Made by a program: the position numbers and the translations under genes. DNA of 64,000 bases, from assembly GCF_018397995.1 (NCBI RefSeq), contig NZ_BBQH01000019.1, positions 62,001 to 126,000 on the forward strand. Reading direction: 5' to 3'. Below, piece by piece: positions 24,339-34,000 of this stretch; the stretch's first letter is position 1; every line of letters starts with the position of its first letter. Under the pieces are notes generated by a model, which was not told where the DNA came from, ran no database searches, and worked only from the letters and a program-made list of their open reading frames with translations. Origin of the DNA: Rhizomonospora bruguierae (lineage in GTDB: Bacteria; Actinomycetota; Actinomycetes; Mycobacteriales; Micromonosporaceae).

Positions 24339-25290
24339 GACCCGGCTGCCCGCTGAGACCCAGCCGCCCGGTGAGACGCGACCACCCAGCGAGACCCGAC
24401 CGCCCGACCAGACCCCGCCGAAGGGGCGGGACGAGGCGGCCGACCAGGTCGCCGGCCTGGACGTGCTGGAGTTGGCGCCACCCGCCGACCGGGACCGCAC
24501 CCTCGGCCAGTACGCCGCCCGGATCTGGGCCTCGGCCTGGCCGAAGGCCCTGGCGATCGCGCTCGCCCTGGCCGCCTGGCAACTGGTCGTGCTCAGCGGC
24601 TGGCGGCCCGAGTTCATCCTGCCGCCGCCGTCCGACGTGGCCGCCGAACTGCGCGACATCGTCCGCTCCGGCGACTTCTACGGGGCGGTGCTGATCACGA
24701 TGCGCCGCGCCGTGGTCGGCTTCCTGCTGGCGGTCGCGATCGGCACGCTGGTCGGCATCGCCGTGGCCCGGTTCCGGCCGCTGCGCGCCGCGATCGGCTC
24801 GCTGATCACCGGGTTGCAGACCATGCCGTCGATCATCTGGTTCCCGCTGGCGATCCTGCTGTTCCAGCTCAGCGAGAGCGCGATCCTGTTCGTGGTGGTG
24901 CTCGGCGCCGCCCCCTCGGTGGCGAACGGGCTGATCAGCGGCATCGACTACGTCCCGCCGCTGTGGCTGCGGGTCGGCGACGTGCTCGGCATGCGCGGCC
25001 CGGCCCGGTACCGGCACCTGATCCTGCCCGCCGCGCTGCCGTCGTTCGTCTCCGGACTCAAGCAGGGCTGGGCGTTCTCCTGGCGCAGCCTGATGGCCGG
25101 CGAACTGCTGGTGATCGTGCCGGGCACGCTGTCCATCGGCGCCCGACTCCAGGCCGCCCGGGACCTCACCGAGGCGCCCCTGCTGATGGCGTACATCGTG
25201 GTGGTGCTCGTCATCGGGATCCTCATCGACGTGCTGTTCAACGCCGCCGACACCGCGCTGCGCCGCCGCTGGGGGCTGCTCAGCGGGTAG
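24328..25290 (+). CDS. ssuC: Sulfonate-type ABC transporter permease with repeat-bearing N-terminus
   Basis: 320 residues; the start lies 11 nt inside the ATPase gene. After about 60 polar residues there are five to six membrane segments. The family loop is EALGMRGPAR-like (GDVLGMRGPARYRHLILPAA), which contacts the ATPase. The N-terminus is odd: five hexapeptide repeats of the form P-x-E-T-R-P (residues 2-31) before a normal SsuC start near KALAIALALAAW. The repeat probably arose by slippage of an 18-bp unit. The gene ends 1 bp before a convergent stop codon. Confidence 0.92.
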   Translation: MPAETRLPAETQPPGETRPPSETRPPDQTPPKGRDEAADQVAGLDVLELAPPADRDRTLGQYAARIWASAWPKALAIALALAAWQLVVLSGWRPEFILPPPSDVAAELRDIVRSGDFYGAVLITMRRAVVGFLLAVAIGTLVGIAVARFRPLRAAIGSLITGLQTMPSIIWFPLAILLFQLSESAILFVVVLGAAPSVANGLISGIDYVPPLWLRVGDVLGMRGPARYRHLILPAALPSFVSGLKQGWAFSWRSLMAGELLVIVPGTLSIGARLQAARDLTEAPLLMAYIVVVLVIGILIDVLFNAADTALRRRWGLLSG

Positions 25291-25291
25291 C

Positions 25292-26239
25292 TCAGGTCGG
25301 CCGGACGCTGGCCAGCACGTCGTCGATGACCCAGTCGAACTGCTTGTGCGTGCCGGGAATGGAGACGTAGAGGATCGCCGCCTCGGGGCGGCCGACGTCG
25401 ATCGTGGCGACGGCCGCCCGCTCGTCCTTGGCCATCAGGCCCGGGCGGTTGAAGTGCAGGCGGAACTCGGTGACCCAGGCCGGGCGGCCGCCCAGGGTGG
25501 TCTTGCCGTCCCGCAGCAACTCCAGCGTGTTCGGCCGCGGGTAGTACGAATTGCGCACGTCGTTGGAGACGGCCCGGCCGACGCACTCCAGGTCCAGCAC
25601 CATCGCGTCGTTCTCCGCCGCCGGCACCGAGCCGGAGAGGATCGACGCGTGGTACGAGCCACCGTCGTACTCCTCGGTGATGAAGTGCTGCCCCACCCCG
25701 TACGCGACCTGGAGGCTGCCCTGCCGCCACACCGTGTTCCACGGCTCCCACGGCGCCGGGTACTTCCGGTACGAGATGCCGGCGCGCTGGTCGACGGTGC
25801 GCGGACCGGTGGCCGGGGCGACGGCCGGCGGCGGCGGCTCGTCGCTGGGCGGGGCGCCGGGCGGCGGGCAGGCGCGGGCCAGCGGCGGCCGCACGTCGCT
25901 CGGCCCGGACGGCCGCTCCCAGAACGGCTTGGCTCCCCCGCCGAGGGTGAGCCCGAGGACGATCGCCAGCCCGGCCGCGACCACCGCCGCGGCGATGCCG
26001 CCGAACCACAGCAGCCGGCGCCGGTCGGCGGCGCCCGGGTCGGCGGGCGGCTCGGCCGGGGGTGCGATCGGCGGCGGTGGCGTGGTCAGCCGCGTCACCG
26101 CGCCCGCGCCGTGCCCCTCCTTCACCGGCAGCGGCACGGCCCCCGGCGGTGGCGCCGCTGCCGCCGGTTTCGGGGCAGGCGGCGGCTGCCAGTCCCCCGG
26201 CCGGGACCACGGCGACGTCGACTCCTCGGTGGTGCTCAT
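25292..26239 (-). CDS. Membrane-anchored protein with Pro-rich N-terminus, function unknown
   Basis: 315 residues. Start ATG at 26239. The first 70 residues are Pro/Ala-rich and cytoplasmic, then one transmembrane helix (LLWFGGIAAAVVAAGLAIVL, near residue 75). The exported C-terminal domain contains YRKYPAPWEPWNTVWRQGSL and ILSGSVPAAENDAMVLDLEC. The layout is that of many actinobacterial DUF-type secreted sensors or adhesin-like proteins. I do not recognise a named family. Its start overlaps (ATGA) a small membrane protein gene upstream. Confidence 0.75.
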   Translation of the reverse strand: MSTTEESTSPWSRPGDWQPPPAPKPAAAAPPPGAVPLPVKEGHGAGAVTRLTTPPPPIAPPAEPPADPGAADRRRLLWFGGIAAAVVAAGLAIVLGLTLGGGAKPFWERPSGPSDVRPPLARACPPPGAPPSDEPPPPAVAPATGPRTVDQRAGISYRKYPAPWEPWNTVWRQGSLQVAYGVGQHFITEEYDGGSYHASILSGSVPAAENDAMVLDLECVGRAVSNDVRNSYYPRPNTLELLRDGKTTLGGRPAWVTEFRLHFNRPGLMAKDERAAVATIDVGRPEAAILYVSIPGTHKQFDWVIDDVLASVRPT

Positions 26240-26433
26240 CCCCCACCAGTGAACACCACCGCAGTCGGGGCCGGCACGCTCGTCCCCGACCCCGGCGCCC
26301 ACACCTGCACGACCGGCACGAACGCCGGCAGCGCGGCGTCCCGGTACCACGGGCCGAACACCGCCACCGCGACCAGCAGCAGTCCCACCGCCGCCAGCAG
26401 CAGGACGAGCGCGACTTCCCGAACGCCATCCAT
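26236..26433 (-). CDS. Small single-pass membrane protein (65 aa)
   Basis: MDGVREVALVLLLAAVGLLL begins a long hydrophobic helix (residues 6-28), followed by FGPWYRD and a short exported tail that ends in three glycines. The stop codon overlaps the ATG of the next membrane protein (ATGA), which supports a real, translationally coupled gene. It looks like a subunit or anchor for that protein. Function unknown. Confidence 0.7.
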   Translation of the reverse strand: MDGVREVALVLLLAAVGLLLVAVAVFGPWYRDAALPAFVPVVQVWAPGSGTSVPAPTAVVFTGGG

Positions 26434-26562
26434 CGCAGCCCCGCATACGAAAGTTCGGACCTTCAGGATCCGCCCTGCTCAGCCCCGCCGCAGTCGACCA
26501 GCGGACAACCGGACGGGTGCATTCGGTTCGACGGCGCCCGGCGCCCGGGGGACGATGGACGC

Positions 26563-26982
26563 ATGATCCCGGTGACCCTCGCGGTGCGACTGCACCGCGC
26601 CGGCCTCCAGTGGCACCCCGCCCCGGGCGACCGCTTCGCGATGCCCGACCGCGACCTGGACGACGACGTGTTCGTGCTCAGCGACATGACGATCCAGGTG
26701 TACGACACCCCGGACGAGCAACTGATCGGCTTCAACGGCACGGTCGAGTGGGCGCTGGACGACATCGCCGTGCACGAGGCCATCTGGCTGCCCCGCGAGG
26801 ACCAGCTCCGCGACCTGCTCCGGGGCACGTTCCGCCGGCTGGAGCGGGAGGCCGGCGCCTACCGCGTCACGCTGGAAACCGTTGACGGCGGGCGGGCGTT
26901 CAGCGCGCAAACCGCCGAGGAGGCGTACGGGCACGCGCTGCTGCACCTGATCGAGTCCGCCGTGGCGCCGGTGGCCCCGTGA
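26563..26982 (+). CDS. Conserved actinobacterial protein of unknown function
   Basis: 139 residues from the ATG at 26563. It starts MIPVTLAVRLHRAGLQWHPA and contains PGDRFAMPDRDLDDDVFVLS and EALWLPREDQLRDLL-like sequence (AIWLPREDQLRDLLRGTF). Relatives are sometimes labelled pilus assembly protein CpaE, but no CpaE (ParA-like) features are seen, so I treat that label as unsupported. It overlaps lipB by GTGA, so the two are co-translated. Confidence 0.8.
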   Translation: MIPVTLAVRLHRAGLQWHPAPGDRFAMPDRDLDDDVFVLSDMTIQVYDTPDEQLIGFNGTVEWALDDIAVHEAIWLPREDQLRDLLRGTFRRLEREAGAYRVTLETVDGGRAFSAQTAEEAYGHALLHLIESAVAPVAP

Positions 26983-27617
26983 CGCCGCCGCTGCACCGGG
27001 TCGACCTGGGCGAGGTCGCGTACGAGGACGCCGCGGCCCGGATGGCGACGTGGGTGAAGGAGCGCCAGGAGGGCCTGGTGGCCGACCGGCTGTTCCTACT
27101 CGGCCACCCGCCCGTCATCACCTACGGTCCCCGCACCGCCCCCGGTGACCTGCCGGCCGACCTCGACATCCGCGCCGTGCCCGTGGACCGCGGCGGGTAC
27201 GCCACGTACCACGGCCCGGGGCAGCTCGTCGGCTACCTGGTGCTGAACGTGCGCGCACGCGGACCCGCCGACATCGTCCGCTGGTTGGAGAACGGGCTGG
27301 TGGCGGCGCTCGGCGCGCTGGGCTTCCCCGCCCTGCGCCGGGACACCCCGCCGGGCGCGAGCAGCCTGGTCGGCGTCTGGACCTCGGACCACCACAAGAT
27401 CGCGTCGATCGGCCTGCGGATCCGCCACGGGGTCACCAGTCACGGCTTCGCCCTCAACATCGACCCGGACATGACCGCCTTCGACCGGTTCACGGTCTGC
27501 GGCCTGCACGAGGTGACGATGACCTCGCTGCGCCGGGAGGCCGAACGCCTGGGCGTCCCGCTGCCCACCGAGGCCGCCGTCCGGGACGCGGTCGCCACCG
27601 CCCTCGGCGCCACCTAA
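26979..27617 (+). CDS. lipB: Lipoyl(octanoyl) transferase LipB
   Basis: 212 residues from the GTG at 26979. It transfers octanoate from acyl carrier protein to lipoyl domains. The signature RGGYATYHGPGQ lies at residues 71-82. Catalytic Cys174 (FTVCGLHEVTMTSL) and Lys140 (HHKIASIGLRI) are both present. A length of about 210-230 is normal. The 3' end overlaps the stop codon of the convergent adnB gene by 4 nt. lipA is not in the window. Confidence 0.96.
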   Translation: MTPPLHRVDLGEVAYEDAAARMATWVKERQEGLVADRLFLLGHPPVITYGPRTAPGDLPADLDIRAVPVDRGGYATYHGPGQLVGYLVLNVRARGPADIVRWLENGLVAALGALGFPALRRDTPPGASSLVGVWTSDHHKIASIGLRIRHGVTSHGFALNIDPDMTAFDRFTVCGLHEVTMTSLRREAERLGVPLPTEAAVRDAVATALGAT

Positions 27618-30600
27618 CGATCCGGCTCCGCCGGGGGGATGCCGGTGACGAGGGCGGTCAGGCCCTCGGCGTCCAGCAGGTCGGCCGGGCGCACGGTACG
27701 GCCCTCCCGCACGTAGTGGAACGCCGCCCGCACCCGCTCGACCGGGACGCCGGCCAGGGACGCCCACGCCAGCCGGTACGCGGCCAGTTGCACCGCTGCC
27801 GCCGCCCCGTCGGCGCCGGTGGGGCGCCGGCCGGTCTTCCAGTCCACGACGTCGAAGTCGCCGCCGGCGTCGGCGAACACGGCGTCCATGCGGCCCCGGA
27901 CCACGACCCCGCCGATGGAGGTGGCGAACGGCACCTCCACCTCGACCGGTACCCGGCTCGCCCATTCGCTGGCCAGGAAGCGCTCCTGTAGCTCGGTGAG
28001 GGCCGAATCGGGGGCCGCGTCCTCGTCGGCGGCGCCGGGCAACTCGTCCACGTCCAGCAGGCGCTCGCCGCCGAAGCGCTGCTCCAGCCAGCGGTGGAAC
28101 GCGGTGCCCCGGCGGCCGTGGACATCGGGGCGGGCGGGCATCGGGCGGCGCAGCGCGCGGGCCAGGCGCTGCGGGTCGCGGTGCAGGGTGACCAGTTGCG
28201 AGACGGTCAGATGCTCCGGCAGCGCCACCGGTATCGGCCCGGGCGGGCGGGCGGCGCGCTCGCGCTCGGCGAGCAGCAGCTTCACCTCGTGCGCCCACCG
28301 CCGCGCCTCCTCATCGGGCGCGGATGCCGCCGGCGGCGGGTCGCCGGCCCCCTGCTCACCGGCGAGTTGTTCCCCGCCCGGCTGCTCGACGCCCGGCCGC
28401 TCGGCGCCCAGGTGCTCGCGGACCAGGGCGGCGGCGCGTTCCAGCGCGGCCCGGCGCCCGCCGAGCGGGTCGGCCGGCCACCCGGCCCTCGCCACCTCGT
28501 CCTCGGTGGGGTTGGTGGCGCCCGGCGGCGGCACCGGCGCCCAGTGGTCCACGACGCCCGCGCCGGCCAGGCAACCCGCCCTCACCTCGGTGAGCAATAT
28601 GGACGGACCCCGGGCCGTCTTCAGCCCCTCGCCCCACCAGTGGCCGGAGCACAGCAGCAGCCGGCGGGGCCGGGTCACTGCCACGTACGCCAGGCGGCGC
28701 TCCTCCCGCTCGTCGTGGTGCTGCCACTCCTGCTTGAACGCCTCCAGCGCGGTGGCGACCTCCTTCTGGTCCACGGCCGGGTCCAGGCGCGGTTCGGGCA
28801 GGCCGGCCCGGTCGCCGCGCAGCGGGAACGGCAGCACACCGAGCCCCTGAAGGTAGTGGTCGCTGTTGCGGGCCCGGCCGGGCCACTGGGTGCGGCACAG
28901 GCCGGCCACCGCGACCACGTCCCACTCCAGGCCCTTCGCGGCGTGCGCGGTGAGGATCTGGGCCGCGCCGGCCACCACGTCCACCTCGCCGGGCTCCAGG
29001 CCGCGCTCCTCCTCCTCGGCCGCCGCCAGGTAGGCCAGGAAGCCGGTCAGCGTCGCGCCCTCCGCCTCGCCCGCGAACCGGGCCGCCACGTCGCCGAGCG
29101 CGTCCAGGTGGCCCCGGGCCAGGCCCGCGTCGCCCGCCTCGGCGCCCGCGCCCCGGATACCCAGCGCGCGCACGGCCACCTCGACGTCCAGGCCCAGGGT
29201 CCGCTCCACGTCCGCGACCAGGTCCGGCAGCGGCTGGTCCAGCCGCTGCCGCAGGGCGTCCAGCTCCACCGCGTACGCGCGCAGCCGCGCCAGGCCAGCC
29301 GGGGAGAACCCGGGCGCCGGCGAGGTCAGCTCGGCGAGCGCCTCGACCAGCGTCACCTCGTCCAACCGATCCGGCAGCGGCTCCTCCACCGGCTCCGGGT
29401 CCTCCCGTGGCGGGCTGGTCAGCCGCTCGGTGCGGCGGCGGGACGACAGCCTGCGGGCCAGCCGGTGCAGGGCCACGAGATCCCGGGGACCGATCCGCCA
29501 GCGCGCGCCGGTCAGCAGCCGCAGCAGGGCGGCGCCGTCGGCCGGGTCGGCGAGCACCCGCAGGGTGCTGACCACGTCGCGCACCTCGGGCGTGTCCAGC
29601 AGGCCGCCGAGGCCCACCACCTCCACCGGGACGCCGCGGGCCCGCAGCGCCGCCTCGATCGCGGGGATCTGGGCGCGCAGCCGCACCAGTACCGCCGTGG
29701 TGGGCCGGGCCTCGACGGGGATCTCCTCGGGCGCGGCGCCGGGACGGCCGGCGGCGGCCCGCCAGGCGGCGACCACCCGGTCCGCGACCCACTCGGCCTC
29801 CTGCGCCGCCGTCTCCAGCAGGGCGCAGCGGACCGTCGCGCCGCCGGAGAGCGCGCCGGCCACCCGGCGGGACGAGGACAGCTGCGCGACCCGGGCGCCG
29901 GCCCGGCGCAGCGGCGCCGACAGCGCGTTCGCCACCGACAGGATCTCGGGCCGGTTGCGCCAGCTCGTGGTGAGCGTCAGCTCCCGGGCCGGCGTGCCGT
30001 CCGGCCGGCGGAACTGCTCGCCGAAGCGCTCCAGGGTGCCGGCGCTCGCCCCGCGCCAGCCGTAGATGGACTGGCATGGGTCGCCCACCGCGGTGACCGG
30101 GTGCCCCTCGCCGTACAGCGAACGCAGCATCACCACCTGGGCGTGGCTGGTGTCCTGGTACTCGTCGAGCAGCACCACCCGGTACCGCTCCCGCTCGATC
30201 CGGCCCACCTCGGGATGGTCGCGGGCGACGACGGCGGCGCGGGCGAGCTGGTCGCTGAAGTCCATCGCCTCCAGCTCGCGCTTGCGCTCCGCGTACGCCC
30301 GCACCAGCGGCAGCAGCTTGAGCCGCAGCTGCTGCTGGCCGAGCGCGTCGCTGACCGCCTTCAGCATCCGGCCGGGGCGGGCGGTGACCTCCGCGTAGAA
30401 GCGGCCCGTCCAGGCGGACAGCTCCGCCGGGCCGACCAGGTGCTCCGACAGCTCCGCCGCGAGCGCCAACACGGCGTCGGTAACCGTGCTCGGCGCGCTG
30501 CTCATCCCCGCCATGTCGCCCGCGTACGCGCGGACCAGCCCGTCCACCACCTGCCAGCGGGACGCCTCGGTCAGCAGCCGGGTCGCCGGCTCGTACCCCG

Positions 30601-31027
30601 ACCGCAGGCCGTGCTCGGTCACCACCCGGCCCGCGTACGAGTGGTAGGTGGCGACCGTGGGTTCGCCGCTCAGCAGGTCCTCGCGCGGGTTGTCGACCTG
30701 CCGCCCGAGCCGCCGGACGAGCTGCCCGAGCCGGGTCCGGACCCGGTGCGCCAACTCGCCGGCCGCCTTGCGGGTGAACGTGAGGCCGAGCACCTGCTCC
30801 GGTCGCACGTACGCGTTGGCGACCAGCCACACCACCCGGGCCGCCATCGTCTCGGTCTTGCCGGAGCCGGCGCCGGCCACCACCAGCAGCGGCTCCACCG
30901 GCGCCGAAATGATCGCCGCCTGCTCCTCGGTCGGGCGGGGCAGCCGCAGCAGCCGGGCCAGTTCCACCGGCGTGTACCGGGGGCCGGCGTCGGCGCGCAC
31001 CCGCCGGCGGCTGGCGGCGGCGGTCAC
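27614..31027 (-). CDS. adnB: AdnB-type helicase-nuclease subunit
   Basis: 1137 residues from the GTG at 31027, which overlaps the adnA stop. UvrD-like motor: Walker A VVAGAGSGKT near residue 50, TFTRKAAGEL, LLDEYQDTSHAQ, GDPCQSIYGWRGAS, TLTTSWRN, ILTAHAAKGLEWDVV and RRLAYVAVTRPRR. The C-terminal RecB/Cas4-like nuclease shows RGTAFHRWLEQRF, VRGRMDAVFAD and DWKTGRRPTG with the downstream QLAAYRLAW. Mycobacterial AdnB pairs with AdnA to resect double-strand breaks. Order and overlap match. Confidence 0.95.
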   Translation of the reverse strand: MTAAASRRRVRADAGPRYTPVELARLLRLPRPTEEQAAIISAPVEPLLVVAGAGSGKTETMAARVVWLVANAYVRPEQVLGLTFTRKAAGELAHRVRTRLGQLVRRLGRQVDNPREDLLSGEPTVATYHSYAGRVVTEHGLRSGYEPATRLLTEASRWQVVDGLVRAYAGDMAGMSSAPSTVTDAVLALAAELSEHLVGPAELSAWTGRFYAEVTARPGRMLKAVSDALGQQQLRLKLLPLVRAYAERKRELEAMDFSDQLARAAVVARDHPEVGRIERERYRVVLLDEYQDTSHAQVVMLRSLYGEGHPVTAVGDPCQSIYGWRGASAGTLERFGEQFRRPDGTPARELTLTTSWRNRPEILSVANALSAPLRRAGARVAQLSSSRRVAGALSGGATVRCALLETAAQEAEWVADRVVAAWRAAAGRPGAAPEEIPVEARPTTAVLVRLRAQIPAIEAALRARGVPVEVVGLGGLLDTPEVRDVVSTLRVLADPADGAALLRLLTGARWRIGPRDLVALHRLARRLSSRRRTERLTSPPREDPEPVEEPLPDRLDEVTLVEALAELTSPAPGFSPAGLARLRAYAVELDALRQRLDQPLPDLVADVERTLGLDVEVAVRALGIRGAGAEAGDAGLARGHLDALGDVAARFAGEAEGATLTGFLAYLAAAEEEERGLEPGEVDVVAGAAQILTAHAAKGLEWDVVAVAGLCRTQWPGRARNSDHYLQGLGVLPFPLRGDRAGLPEPRLDPAVDQKEVATALEAFKQEWQHHDEREERRLAYVAVTRPRRLLLCSGHWWGEGLKTARGPSILLTEVRAGCLAGAGVVDHWAPVPPPGATNPTEDEVARAGWPADPLGGRRAALERAAALVREHLGAERPGVEQPGGEQLAGEQGAGDPPPAASAPDEEARRWAHEVKLLLAERERAARPPGPIPVALPEHLTVSQLVTLHRDPQRLARALRRPMPARPDVHGRRGTAFHRWLEQRFGGERLLDVDELPGAADEDAAPDSALTELQERFLASEWASRVPVEVEVPFATSIGGVVVRGRMDAVFADAGGDFDVVDWKTGRRPTGADGAAAAVQLAAYRLAWASLAGVPVERVRAAFHYVREGRTVRPADLLDAEGLTALVTGIPPAEPDR

Positions 31028-34000
31028 GGCTGCACCACCTGCCGCCCGTGGCCGGACAGCGGGCAGGCCGTGCGCACCGGGCAGATCCGGCAGCGGCTGT
31101 TCGCGACCGCCTGGAAGGTGCCGGCCGCCATCGTCGCCGCGGTCCGCTGGACCAGTTCGCGGGCCCACGCCGGGTCCGGCGCCCCGGCCAGCGGCGGCTG
31201 TTCCTGCTCCCGCGCCTGCCGGGTGGTCGTTCCCAACTGCACCAGCGCCGCACCGCCGGAGACCGTGCCGTGCTCGGCGAACGCGCCCGCCTCGACCGCC
31301 ACCTGGTACCCGGCCAGCTGCGGGTGCTCGGCCAGCTCGGCCCGGGTGCCCGTGCTGCGCCCGGTCTTCAGGTCCACCACCACGAGCCGGCCGTCCGCGT
31401 CCCGCTCCAGCCGGTCCACCTTGCCGGAGAGCACCACCGGGCGGTCGCCGTCGCCGGCCAGCCGCACCTCGAACTCCCGCTCGATGGCCAGCAGCCGGCG
31501 CGGGTTCGACGACAGCCAGTGCAGCAGCTTGTCCACCATCTGCTCGGCCCGCGCCTGTTCCGGGCCGGCCAGCCAGCGCGCCGCCAGCTCGATCGCCGGG
31601 AACCGCTGCGCGACGTACTCCAGCATCGCCTCGCGGTCCGCGGCCGCGTCCGCCGCCCGGGTCGCCGCGGCGTGTACGAGCATGCCGATGTTCTGCGCCG
31701 GGCTCGGCGGGGCCCCGCCGCCGTGCCGTTCCAGCAGCCACCGCAGCCCGCAGCGCAGCGCGCTCTCGATCGTGGACGGCGTGACCCGCACCTCGGCGCC
31801 CGCCGGCACCAGGGGACGGTCGTCGGAGAGCGGGAGCAGCCCCCACCACTCGTCGGGGTGGGCGCCGGGCACACCGGCCCCGGCGAGGCGGGCGAGCTGG
31901 GCCGCGGCCGCCCGCCGCCGCGCCTCGGGCGCCGCCTCGTCGGCGGCGGCGGTTCGCAACTCGGCGACGAGCGCCGGGAGGGTCAGTGCCCGGGGCGGGC
32001 GGGTGAGCGGCGGCTCTCCCGCATCATCCGGTTCCCTCTCCGGCCCGGGCTCAGGAGCGCCCGCGCCCGCCTGAGGGCCCTGGGTGGGACCCTCCGGAGG
32101 CCGGGGGGACGGCGGCCCGTCACCCCGGCCGGACGGGCGCGTGCCACCCAACTCGTGCAGGAATCGGCTCGGTTGCTCCGCGCCGTCGGCACCGCCGACC
32201 GAGGCGGACTCCACGGCGGTGACGAGCAGCCTGCGGCGGGCCCGGGTGGCGGCCACGTAGAACAGCCGGCGCTCCTCGTCCAGCAGCGCCGAGGTCATGC
32301 CCGCAGCGGCGGCGCCGGGGCCGGTGGCGCGCCCGGCGGCCACGTCCACCAGCCGCTCGGAGCCGAGCAGGCTGCCACGCAGGCGCAGGTCCGGCCAGAT
32401 GCCCTCCTGCACGCCCGCCACGGCCACCACGTCCCACTCCTGCCCCTTCGCCGCGTGCGCGGTGAGCAGCCGGACCGCGTCGCCCCGGTCGGCGGTGGGC
32501 GCCAGCGAGTCGGCCGGCAGGTCCTGGCCGAGGACGTGCTCCAGGAACAGCTCGAGCCGGGCGCCCGGCAGCCGGTCCGCGAACCGGGCGGCGGCGTCGA
32601 ACAGCGCGACCACCGCGTCCAGGTCGCGGTCCGCGGCGGAGGCGCGCCAGCGGGCCGCGGCGTCGGTCACGCCGGTCGCCTCGGTGGCCGGGGTGCCGAG
32701 GGCGGCCTCGACCCAGCGATCGGCCAGGCCGCTGGCCCGCCACACCGCCCACAGCACATCTTCCACAGTGGACTCCGGTGGCCCGGCCACCTCGCGCGCG
32801 GTGGCCAGCAGCCGGGCGACCGCGCGCGCCGGCGCCGCCCAGCGCCGCTCCAGGTCGGCCAGGCCGGCCGGGTCGCGCAGCGCCGCGACGAGCAGGTCGC
32901 CCGAGGGGCGCCGGTCGCCGCCCGCCAGCGCGCGGGCGCGCAGGCCGTGCCGCAGCCGGCGCTCGGCCAGCGGATCGGCCCCACCCAGCGGGGAGTGCAG
33001 CAGCACGACCGCCGCCGGCTCGTCCAGCAGGTCGGGCTGGATCGCACAGCGCAGCAGCAGGAGCAGCGGGACCACGGCGGGCTGGAGGTGCAGGGGCAGA
33101 TCCTCGGCCAGCGTGCTGGTCGGCACGCCCGCCGCGTGCAGCGCCCGCCGGATCGGCGCGAGCTGGAGGTGCGTGGAGCGCAGCAGCACCGCCATGCGCG
33201 ACCAGGGCACCCCGCCCATCAGGTGCGCCTCGCGCAACGCGTACGCCAGGTACGCGGACTCGGCGGTGGCCGACGCGAAGCGGCGCACCTCCACCTCGCC
33301 GGGGCCCGCCTCGGGGGCGGGCAGCAGGGCGCGGTGCCGGGCCGGGCCGCGCAGCCGGGACGCCACCCGGCGGGTCGCCGCCACCAGATCGGCCCCGGAC
33401 CGGTACGACCGGGTCAGCGTGACCGCCGGCGCCGGCGCCCCGGCAACCGTGGTGAACCGGTCGGGGAAGGCGTGCACGCCGCCGGGGTCCGCGCCCCGGA
33501 AGGCGAACGTGGACGAATCCGGATCGGCGAAGGCAACCAGGTGACGCCCGCCGCCCGCGACCAGTTCCAACAGGTCGAGCTGGGCGGGATCGGTGTCGTG
33601 CAGCTCGTCGGCGTAGACGAACTCGAGCCGGCGGCGCTCGGCCGCCAGCAGCTCCGGGTCGCCGGCGAGCAGCCCCACCGCCGCCCGGACCAGCTCCGCG
33701 TAGTCGTACGCGACCGGCTCCCGGCCGGTGCCGGTGCGCAGGGCGAGCACCGCCTGGTACTCGTGCAGGAACCGGGCCGCCGCCGGCCAGTCCTCCCGGC
33801 CGACCAGCTCACCCAGCTCGGCGAGCTGCGCCGCGGAGATGCCCCGCTCGTTGGCCCGCAGCAGCAGATCCCGCAGTTGCTCGGCGAACGCCCGGGTGTG
33901 CAGCGCCGACCGCAGCGACGCCGGCCAGCCGCCCTCCTCCGCGCTGGCCAGCAGCTCGCGGATGACCAGATCCTGCTCCGGCGCGGTCAACAGCCGGGGA

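Noticed and set aside
26563-26982. Pilus assembly protein CpaE
   Set aside because: The protein is 139 residues with none of the ParA-like ATPase motifs of CpaE; the label seems to be a propagated database name.
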